Origin: Saprospiraceae bacterium
GTDB lineage: Bacteria > Bacteroidota > Bacteroidia > Chitinophagales > Saprospiraceae
DNA: 35,715 bases
Assembly: GCA_021604865.1 (NCBI GenBank)
Contig: BQJU01000074.1
Location: forward strand, 1 to 35,715
Direction: 5' to 3'
Under the pieces are notes generated by a model that searched no databases, was not told the DNA's origin, and saw nothing but the letters and a program-made list of their open reading frames with translations. This document shows positions 17,535 to 23,481 of the stretch, piece by piece. Both the position numbers and the translations under genes were made by a program. Positions within the stretch are counted from its first letter, which is position 1. Every line of letters begins with the position of its first letter.

Positions 17535-18560
17535 ATGAAAGTTGCAGTTGTTGGCGTTACAGGCCTGGTAGGAGGTGTAATGTGCCGTGCTTTGGAGGAG
17601 AGAAATTTTCCACTTACTGAATTTTTACCGGTGGCTTCTGAACGTTCTATTGGTAAAATAGTCAAGTTTAAAGGTAAAGAATATCCCGTGATTGGAATGG
17701 AAGATGCCATTGCCCAACGGCCTGATATTGCAATTTTTTCCGCAGGAGGCGATACTTCAAAAACCTGGGCGCCTCGTTTTGCAGAAGCAGGGACTACGGT
17801 AATTGATAATTCTTCAGCCTGGCGCATGGATCCGGACAAAAAATTAATTGTTCCTGAAATTAATGCCAGTCAGTTGACGCTCGAAGATAAAATTATTGCC
17901 AATCCCAATTGTTCCACCATTCAAATGGTTGTTGCACTGGCACCACTTCATCAGGCTTTTGGCATTAGCCGGTTGGTTATTTCTACCTATCAATCTTTTA
18001 CAGGAACGGGAGTGAAGGCTGTAAAACAATACCAGCTGGAGCGGAAAGGTTTCCGGCCGAAAGCAGATGAAATGGCCTACCATCATCCGATTTTTGAAAA
18101 CTGCCTGCCACATTGTGATATTTTCCTTGAGAACGATTACACTAAGGAAGAAATGAAATTGGCCAATGAAACACGCAAAATATTGAATGATGATTCACTT
18201 CGGATAACGGCTACAGCAGTGCGCGTTCCGGTACACGGTGGGCATTCCGAATCAGTGAATGTGGAATTCAAAAAACCATTTGACATAAGGGAAGTGCGTC
18301 GCATCTTACAAGAAGCAGACGGCCTGGTGGTTCAGGATGATTTGGCAAATAATAAATACCCAATGCCATTGATGGCAAAAGATAAAGACGAAGTTTTTGT
18401 TGGCCGGATTCGCCGGGACGAGTCTATTGAAAATGGCCTAAATTTGTGGATAGTTGCAGATAATTTACGCAAAGGAGCAGCAACCAATGCTATCCAGATT
18501 GCAGAATTTTTAGTAGCTCATCATTTGATAAAAAATGAAGCCCTTAGCAACCAAAATTAG
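17535..18560 (+). CDS. asd: Aspartate-semialdehyde dehydrogenase
   Basis: A 341-residue cytoplasmic enzyme that reduces aspartyl phosphate to aspartate semialdehyde with NADPH, the branch point to lysine/diaminopimelate, threonine and methionine. The N-terminal VAVVGVTGLVGGVM (3-16) is the dinucleotide-binding loop (GxxGxxG). NPNCST (123-128) holds catalytic Cys126. RVPVHGGHSESVNVEF contains the active-site His region and the substrate-binding Arg. Full family length with no breaks. ATG at 17535 is the only start fitting the Rossmann fold. It is divergent from the lamin-tail gene. Confidence 0.97.
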   Translation: MKVAVVGVTGLVGGVMCRALEERNFPLTEFLPVASERSIGKIVKFKGKEYPVIGMEDAIAQRPDIAIFSAGGDTSKTWAPRFAEAGTTVIDNSSAWRMDPDKKLIVPEINASQLTLEDKIIANPNCSTIQMVVALAPLHQAFGISRLVISTYQSFTGTGVKAVKQYQLERKGFRPKADEMAYHHPIFENCLPHCDIFLENDYTKEEMKLANETRKILNDDSLRITATAVRVPVHGGHSESVNVEFKKPFDIREVRRILQEADGLVVQDDLANNKYPMPLMAKDKDEVFVGRIRRDESIENGLNLWIVADNLRKGAATNAIQIAEFLVAHHLIKNEALSNQN

Positions 18561-18622
18561 TTTTAAATAGGTGATTCTCAAATACCAATAAACTATTGGA
18601 AAGAAGAAATCCCTTGTAAAAC

Positions 18623-18654
18623 TTGCGGTATTGTATACCATTTTCATATTTTTG
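18623..18654 (+). promoter_or_regulatory. Promoter of the coiled-coil repeat gene
   Basis: TTG (18623-18625), a 21-nt spacer and TATTTTTG (18647-18654), an exact -7 match. Transcription would start near 18661, giving a leader of about 128 nt. That leader contains a small hairpin ATAAGT/ACTTAT (18713-18718 with 18735-18740). Confidence 0.6.
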
Positions 18655-18788
18655 AATGATATTCAGATCGTTCCAACATTTATAATCCCCGCAAAATTGT
18701 TGTTCAATACATATAAGTGATACGCACGGAGACGACTTATTCCGACTTTGTTATACTTGATTTTTTAACGAAAACTGACTAGTACGTT

Positions 18789-20741
18789 ATGAAGACGAAG
18801 CTTGTACTTTGGGGGACCAATACCCAGGAAGAACGGGTGCTGATTGCGCTTGAATTGCTGCCAGAAGACAACAAGGTGAAAATTTACACTTTCCCTGAGG
18901 CTATCGCAACTGAGGAATTCAGCCAAAAAATGATGGATGAGTGGCGCAATGATCAACCATTCGAATTTCCTGAAGGATTTGAGGTCATCGAACGAGAACT
19001 AACCGTTACAGACAGCCTGCTACCTGATGATTTGAAGGTAGAACGTGGTGATGTCGTGCAAAGAGCACAAACGGAATGGCACTTTGTAGTGTTGTCTGCC
19101 AAGCTTAATAATGCTTACCAATCAGAGTTGAGTGAGCTAAAGGAAAAGGTGGATAAACTAACCTCTTTTGATGATGAAACCTGGAATTCCCTAAAGACCT
19201 TTTGGAATAAAGTGCAAACGCAGGTTCGAGAGCGAAACTTGTTTAAGGACCATGCTAACTCGCTTCGTGATAATACCAATGCCTTATTTGGTAGTCTTAA
19301 AGAATTGAGAGCCAAGTTGGATGCAGAATTTCAACAGAAATCCAGGGCTAATATGGAAAGGTTCGGTGAAGTCCTGGAGGATATAGAAAATAAAATAGCT
19401 GAAGGTCTTCGGTTGCAACCCCTTTTTGAAGAATTGAAAGACCTGCAACGTAAATTTAGAGAGTCGGATTTTACGCGAGAGCACCGTTCTAAAGTATGGG
19501 AACGTCTGGATAATGCCTTTAAACTGGTTAAAGAAAAACGTTTTGGAAGTTCATCCAGTGAAGACAAATCGCCGATGGAACGTCTGAAACGACGTTATGA
19601 TGGATTGCTTGCAGCCATTGAGAAAATGGAGCGCTCCATTCGCCGTGATCGGGATGATCTGGAATTCCAAAACCGCAAAATCGCCTCCACTGATGGACAA
19701 TTGGAAGCGCAGATCCGCCAGGCCAAAATCAAAATGATTGAAGAACGTATCCGCTCCAAAGAAGAGAAACTGGGCGAGATGAACCAAACGAAAGGTGAAC
19801 TGGAACGTAGAATAGAAAGCCAGAAAGAAAAGGATGCAAAACGGGCAGAACGACAAAAACTAGAGGATGCCAAACGTCTGGCTCAGGAAAAAATAGCTCA
19901 GAAGATAAAGCAAGAAGCGGAGGCTAGGGTAGATGAATCCGAGAAATTGGAGAAAGCAGCAGAAGCAATTGCTGGAGATGGTGAACCAGAACCTGAAAAA
20001 AAGAAAGAGGAAGCCAAAGGTGATCATCTTTTAGGAGCCGTAGGAACCACAATGGGGGAAACGCTGGAAGATGTAGTGGATACGGTTCGGGCAGTTGCAG
20101 AAGTGGTAACCGGGAAGATTGAAGATGCTATGGATGACTTTACGGATAAAGTAAAAGAGTCTACTAAAGATAAAAAAAGCATCATGGATAAGGTCAAAGC
20201 TGTTGCTGAAACGGTAAGTGATAAGATTGAAGATGCTGTAGAGGACTTTTCGGATAAGGTAAAGGAGACGGCCGACAACAGTAGTGTGGTGCAGAAAGTC
20301 AAAGCTGCTGCTGAAACCGTTAGCGATAGAATTGAAGACGCTGTAGAGGACTTTACGGATAAGGTAAAGGAGACGGCCGACAAAAGTAGTGTAGTGCAAA
20401 AAGCCAAAGCTGCTGCCGAAACCGTTAGCGATAAAATTGAAGACGCTGTAGAGGACTTTACGGATAAGGTAAAAGAGACTGCTGACAAGAGTAGTGTGGT
20501 GGAAAAAGTCAAAGCTACTGCCGAAACCGTTAGCGATAAGATTGAAGACGCTGTAGAAGACCTTACGGATAAAGTAAAGGAGACGACTGAAAAAAGCAAA
20601 GTTGTAGAAAAAGTAAAGGCTGCTGCCGAAACCGTTAGCGATAAGATTGAAGATACTGTGGAGGAATTAACTGAGAAAATCTCCGGAGAAGAGGAAAAAT
20701 CTAAGAAAAAGCCCTCCGCTACCAATGAAGAGGAGGAATAG
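18789..20741 (+). CDS. Coiled-coil protein with DUF349-like segments and a C-terminal 35-residue repeat
   Basis: A 650-residue soluble, highly charged protein without signal or membrane segment. Residues 1-110 form a small globular domain (MKTKLVLWGTNTQEERVLI opening). Residues about 115-255 contain helices whose Trp/Leu/Phe pattern (FEELKDLQRKFRESDF...VWERLDNAF) recalls DUF349, though I am not sure. Residues 260-390 are a long Arg/Lys/Glu-rich coiled coil. From about 430, six copies of an amphipathic repeat follow (KVKAAAETVSDKIEDAVEDF-type), and the end is acidic (TNEEEE). It has its own promoter at 18623. The role is unknown; scaffolding, stress protection or envelope tethering are possibilities I cannot separate. 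Confidence 0.8.
   Translation: MKTKLVLWGTNTQEERVLIALELLPEDNKVKIYTFPEAIATEEFSQKMMDEWRNDQPFEFPEGFEVIERELTVTDSLLPDDLKVERGDVVQRAQTEWHFVVLSAKLNNAYQSELSELKEKVDKLTSFDDETWNSLKTFWNKVQTQVRERNLFKDHANSLRDNTNALFGSLKELRAKLDAEFQQKSRANMERFGEVLEDIENKIAEGLRLQPLFEELKDLQRKFRESDFTREHRSKVWERLDNAFKLVKEKRFGSSSSEDKSPMERLKRRYDGLLAAIEKMERSIRRDRDDLEFQNRKIASTDGQLEAQIRQAKIKMIEERIRSKEEKLGEMNQTKGELERRIESQKEKDAKRAERQKLEDAKRLAQEKIAQKIKQEAEARVDESEKLEKAAEAIAGDGEPEPEKKKEEAKGDHLLGAVGTTMGETLEDVVDTVRAVAEVVTGKIEDAMDDFTDKVKESTKDKKSIMDKVKAVAETVSDKIEDAVEDFSDKVKETADNSSVVQKVKAAAETVSDRIEDAVEDFTDKVKETADKSSVVQKAKAAAETVSDKIEDAVEDFTDKVKETADKSSVVEKVKATAETVSDKIEDAVEDLTDKVKETTEKSKVVEKVKAAAETVSDKIEDTVEELTEKISGEEEKSKKKPSATNEEEE
20082..20699 (+). 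repeat. 105-bp tandem repeat encoding a 35-residue (five-heptad) unit
   Basis: Units begin at 20190, 20295, 20400, 20505 and 20610, exactly 105 bp apart, with a more diverged 36-codon unit before them from about 20082; the last unit is truncated. The protein unit reads KVKAAAETVSDKIEDAVEDF then TDKVKETADKSSVVQ, with hydrophobic residues at 3/4 spacing. Because 35 residues is five heptads, whole-unit gain or loss keeps the helix register. Near-identity at DNA level points to recent expansion or conversion. Confidence 0.92.
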
Positions 20742-20763
20742 TATTTTTTATTCGAAATAAAAA

Positions 20764-20806
20764 AGCTTGTTTGGAGACCCACCTTTTAATAGGCTCCAGA
20801 CAAGCT
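20764..20806 (+). terminator. Hairpin after the coiled-coil gene, possibly bidirectional
   Basis: AGCTTGTTTGGAG (20764-20776) pairs with CTCCAGACAAGCT (20794-20806): 13 bp with one G-U. It starts 22 nt after the stop. The plus-strand side lacks a T-run, while the A-run before it (20757-20764) would be a good T-run for minus-strand transcription. It may end transcripts from either side. Confidence 0.55.
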
Positions 20807-20869
20807 CTTCTCTGCCCTCCTTATCATCTTGCCAATAATCAACCAATACCAAGCCACCGTATTTCTGTC

Positions 20870-21373
20870 CTAAACCAGTTTCCCCGAGGGTGTACAAAAA
20901 AGTGTGTTTTTTTTACCGCAGAGGCGCTGGGGATGCGGAGTTTCGCGGAGTAATTTATTGAAATTCAATATTTTATGTACTTGGTTAAGCCTGGTTAAGA
21001 GTTGAAGATTCTGAATTAGACCCACTTTGCTGGACACTCCCGTTTCCGCCCTAAACCTTCTAAACCTACCTAAACCCCTCTAAACCCGTTTCCCCTGTCA
21101 GGATTGGAAAGAGTCACTCCGTCCTAAACCTTCCTAAACCCCTCTAAACCCCTCTAAACCTACCTAAACCCCTCTAAACCTTCCTAAACCTACCTAAACC
21201 TGGATCCCTGGAAAAATTGAAAGGATTGGAAAGAGTCACTCTGTTGTAAACCACCGTTTCCGCCCTAAACCTGCTAAACCTACCTAAACCCCTCTAAACC
21301 CGTTTCCCCTATCAGGATTGGAAAGAGTCACTCCGTCCTAAACCTACCTAAACCTACCTAAACCCCTCCAACC
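20870..21373. repeat. CTAAACC repeat field 1 (10-bp periodicity, composite units)
   Basis: Twenty exact CTAAACC heptamers occur: one outlier at 20870, four at 21051-21086, eight at exactly 10-bp steps (21124-21200), four at 21265-21300 and three at 21338-21364. The 3-nt spacers vary (TTC, TAC, CCT, CGT). Blocks are separated by a conserved TTGGAAAGAGTCACTCC-type segment (about 21104, 21226 and 21317). The composite CGTTTCCGCC-(CTAAACC)4-CGTTTCCCCT-TTGGAAAGAG recurs at 21041 and 21255, 214 bp apart. It has no repeat/spacer structure of a CRISPR and encodes nothing. Confidence 0.93.
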
Positions 21374-21552
21374 ATACAGGTCCGTCAAAGCAGCTAGGCA
21401 GATATTCGAGAGAAAGAATACGCCACCGATAGGAAGCCATCCATTTCAACTACGCCATTAAATCCCTTTGAAACAACGCTCCCATCAAAAAAAGCCTCAA
21501 TTTGACCACTTTTTGCACATGAAACCATGCCCAAAAACCATTCACGAAGTAG

Positions 21553-21645
21553 TTTTTTTTGATTGAAAATTCTTTTTTGGCATTAAAAACAAAAAAAAGA
21601 GTCCTTTTTAGGTGAAAAAAAACAAAGAAAAAATATCTTTTTTTT
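21553..21645. promoter_or_regulatory. Phased A/T-tracts upstream of small RNA promoter B
   Basis: A- or T-tracts are centred near 21556, 21567, 21575, 21587, 21594, 21607, 21618, 21630 and 21641, most 8-12 bp apart. This regular helical phasing predicts intrinsic curvature. The block lies 120 nt before the -33 element of promoter B, comparable to the block before promoter A. Confidence 0.55.
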
Positions 21646-21764
21646 CACAAAAGTAAGTGGATGTTTGTGACGTGTAATTTTTATGTAATTGATTTACAGT
21701 GTATTATGTTTTTTGCACAAGATAATACGTTATAGTTTTTTCTCACAATGACCTTATTTTGTCC

Positions 21765-21795
21765 TTGTTTCTGCTTGAAGGTTGGTGCATATTTG
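21765..21795 (+). promoter_or_regulatory. Promoter of candidate small RNA B
   Basis: TTG (21765-21767), a 20-nt spacer and CATATTTG (21788-21795). Elements, flanks and spacing match promoter A at 8011-8041; 16 of 18 bases agree across TGCATMTTTGTATYGTAA. Confidence 0.6.
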
Positions 21796-21800
21796 TATCG

Positions 21801-21942
21801 TAAATGATGGATACGGAGACGAGAGAATGAAGAGAGCTGATTAAAAGCAATCAGTTGAAATTGAAAAAGAATATGTTCATGGGATTATAATTTGTTGGTG
21901 GTAAGTCGTCCCGGAATTTTTCCGGGACGAATTACACTTTTT
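21801..21942 (+). ncRNA. Candidate small RNA B (linker family)
   Basis: A predicted transcript of about 140 nt. After the start comes a purine-rich 5' part, then a hairpin AGCTGATT/AATCAGTT (about 21837-21858, one G-U), the conserved linker TTCATGGGATTATAATTTG (21876-21894), and a strong terminator hairpin (21906-21930). It shares promoter and architecture with small RNA A but little sequence outside the linker, as expected for an RNA whose linker is the constrained part. No known family was recognised. Confidence 0.55.
21901..21942 (+). terminator. Intrinsic terminator of small RNA B
   Basis: A perfect 11-bp stem TCGTCCCGGAA (21906-21916) and TTCCGGGACGA (21920-21930) with a TTT loop. It extends by GTAA/TTAC past one mismatch and is followed by TTTTT at 21938-21942. 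Confidence 0.8.
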
Positions 21943-21975
21943 ACAGTCCCTATTAAAAATATAATAGCGTCAATT

Positions 21976-22006
21976 AAAAAAAGGCGAATCGTGAGAAATT
22001 CGCCTT
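21976..22006 (-). terminator. Hairpin with T-run on the minus strand; also the upstream hairpin of copy C
   Basis: AAGGCGAAT (21981-21989) pairs with ATTCGCCTT (21998-22006). On the minus strand the stem runs into TTTTTTT (21982-21976), a good terminator for leftward transcripts. On the plus strand the same hairpin stands 13 nt before linker copy C. Confidence 0.55.
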
Positions 22007-22012
22007 CGATTA

Positions 22013-22062
22013 GGTCATGTTCATGAGATTATATTGCCATTAGGTCGAGATTACAATTTGTT
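22013..22062 (+). repeat. Degenerate tandem linker copies C and C'
   Basis: TTCATGAGATTATATTG (22020-22036) and GAGATTACAATTTGTT (22047-22062) are two partial versions of the linker, and both are preceded by TTAGGTC. No terminator hairpin follows and no promoter was found, so this looks like a decayed or rearranged member of the small-RNA family. Confidence 0.6.
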
Positions 22063-22094
22063 AAATTAGGTTATTTTTGAATTAGTATTTCTCC

Positions 22095-22235
22095 TAATGT
22101 TGACGCGAATTTAAACCAAATATTTGTCATATTCAAAAAACCGACAAATATTTTGGTACAGCTTAGATTAATTTTGGATATGTTCATGGGATTATAATTG
22201 AAAGAGTCGTACTGAGGAGGTACGACTTTTTTTTT
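22095..22235 (+). ncRNA. Candidate small RNA D (linker family)
   Basis: A long imperfect inverted repeat, ACCAAATATTTGTC (22115-22128) with GACAAATATTTTGGT (22143-22157), precedes linker TTCATGGGATTATAATTG (22183-22200) and a terminator hairpin (22205-22227). The 5' end is unclear because no promoter as good as A or B is visible. B and D share ATATGTTCATGGGATTATAATT-type sequence around the linker, closer to each other than to A. Confidence 0.5.
22205..22235 (+). terminator. Intrinsic terminator of small RNA D
   Basis: AGTCGTAC (22205-22212), loop TGAGGAG, GTACGACT (22220-22227), then a T-run to 22235. The stem can extend through A-T pairs with the T-run. Confidence 0.82.
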
Positions 22236-22405
22236 CTTTTCCCTGTAGTAAGGTGTACACGTGCTCCGTTCCCTCTACTCAATCACTCACTTGCCATTTT
22301 CTTTCCTCCGAATCCTAATAAGCTCACTCAGGATTTTTTTTATCCAAAAATTCATTTGGTGAAAAATAGACCAGTTCATATAACGAAAAAAAATATCTAA
22401 AAATA

Positions 22406-23308
22406 TTAAAAAAATATTTCCTGGGCTACTCGAAAAGTGTTGGCATGAGCATCCACTATGTGTGCAATACGTGCAGAGTATCCTCCGCCCATACTGACGG
22501 CCACTGGTACATTATTTCGCAGACAATTTTCCAATACAAACCGATCGCGTCGCTTACATCCTTCAATACTCATGTTGAGTCTACCCAATTTGTCGGTAGC
22601 CAGTACATCAACCCCCGATAAATAAAATACCTGCTCAGGTTCTACCTGATCAAATAGCGGTGGAAGGGTGCTTTGCAATACCTTTAAATAAGCTTCATCT
22701 TCGGTTTTATCCGGTAGCCCGATATCCAGATCAGAGTTTTCCTTGCGGTGCGGATAATTTTTTTCACCGTGTATGCTAAAGGTAAATACCCTGGGATCGT
22801 TCCTGAAGATCTGAGCTGTGCCATTGCCCTGATGTACATCGAGGTCGATGACGAGGATCTTTTTGACGATATTTTGCGCCAGCAGATAATTGGCAGCAAT
22901 AGCAATATCGTTGAGCAGACAAAAGCCCTCTCCTTTGTAAGTAAAAGAATGGTGTGTCCCACCAGCCACGTTCAAGGAAACACCATACTGACGAGAATAA
23001 AGCGCACATTGCAGTGTTCCATTGGAAATGTGCCGCCCTCTTTGTACCAGCTGTTCCGAAAGGGGAAATCCAATTGCACGAATCTCCTTCCTGCTTAGGT
23101 CAAGCATTTTTAACTTATTCCAGTATGTTTCATCATGAGTCAGCAGGATCGTCGGTTCGTCCAAGGGAGCTGGATGAAAAAAATGCGACTCCGTTACCGT
23201 GCCCTCATACAAAAGCTGTTCAGGCAACAATTCGTACTTTTCCATTGGAAACCGATGGCCATTAGGTAAGACATATTTATAGATAGGTGAAAAGGCTATT
23301 TTCAGCAT
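22406..23308 (-). CDS. Histone deacetylase family protein (class II/acetoin utilisation type)
   Basis: A 300-residue zinc-dependent deacetylase of the arginase/HDAC fold. Visible are GGTHHSF (116-122, charge-relay His pair), GFCLLNDIAIA, DLDVHQGNGT (155-164; Zn ligands D157 and H159), SGVDVL (Zn ligand D234) and the GGGYS loop near 274-278 with the catalytic Tyr. Bacterial relatives act on acetylpolyamines, acetyl-CoA synthetase or other small substrates; the sequence does not say which. Length and motifs are complete, so it should be active. It is divergent from lysS, and its 3' side faces the small-RNA/repeat region. Confidence 0.93.
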   Translation of the reverse strand: MLKIAFSPIYKYVLPNGHRFPMEKYELLPEQLLYEGTVTESHFFHPAPLDEPTILLTHDETYWNKLKMLDLSRKEIRAIGFPLSEQLVQRGRHISNGTLQCALYSRQYGVSLNVAGGTHHSFTYKGEGFCLLNDIAIAANYLLAQNIVKKILVIDLDVHQGNGTAQIFRNDPRVFTFSIHGEKNYPHRKENSDLDIGLPDKTEDEAYLKVLQSTLPPLFDQVEPEQVFYLSGVDVLATDKLGRLNMSIEGCKRRDRFVLENCLRNNVPVAVSMGGGYSARIAHIVDAHANTFRVAQEIFF

Positions 23309-23379
23309 GCGCTTAGTCCACTTTGAGGGATAATATCGAGCTTTTGAACTATTTTCCGGGACAAAAAGTTTAATAATTC

Positions 23380-23387
23380 TATTTTTG
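23380..23387 (+). promoter_or_regulatory. Candidate -7 element for lysS
   Basis: TATTTTTG is an exact match to TAnnTTTG, 95 nt before the lysS ATG, in the gap from the divergent deacetylase gene. A good -33 TTG at normal distance is not visible. Confidence 0.4.
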
Positions 23388-23481
23388 CAAGCAAATTCTG
23401 GAATTGTTTAGGGTTTTCAGCTGTTTGTTTCATATCCAGACATCTTATAAACCAAAAATAGCTGACAATAAAATTACCAAA

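Larger units (their letters stand above)
20742..22405. other. 1.66-kb non-coding region: repeat field and small-RNA cluster
   Basis: This gap lies between two convergent genes and contains no convincing coding frame. In order it holds a hairpin (20764-20806), a relic of a CGCAGAG-like short repeat (about 20917-20951), the CTAAACC repeat field (20870-21373), about 170 nt without recognised features (21374-21540), phased A-tracts (about 21553-21645), promoter B (21765-21795), candidate small RNA B, a minus-strand terminator (21976-22006), degenerate linker copies C, candidate small RNA D, and a weak hairpin with a T-run at 22311-22341. Confidence 0.8.

Noticed and set aside
20024-20782. A 252-codon minus-strand frame rich in Ser, Thr and Leu
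   Set aside because: It is the antisense of the 35-residue repeat; its own repetitiveness follows from the plus-strand gene, and it lacks any motif.
20917-20951. CGCAGAG-type short repeat (ACCGCAGAGGCGCTGGGG...)
   Set aside because: It resembles a degenerate intergenic repeat seen in several phyla, but only one imperfect run is present, too little for a separate claim.
20870-21373. CRISPR array
   Set aside because: The repeats are 7 bp with 3-nt spacers and degenerate composites; there are no unique spacers of about 30 nt and no cas genes.
20870-21373. True telomere or linear replicon end
   Set aside because: Housekeeping genes continue on both sides, and the units are interrupted and composite, so it is internal chromosomal DNA.
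22311-22341. Terminator AATCCT...AGGATT plus T-run
   Set aside because: Only a 6-bp AT-rich stem with a 13-nt loop; listed only as a weak hairpin in the regional description.
23404-23481. Upstream TTG start for lysS
   Set aside because: The 26 extra residues are not LysRS-like and ATG 23482 opens the normal family N-terminus.
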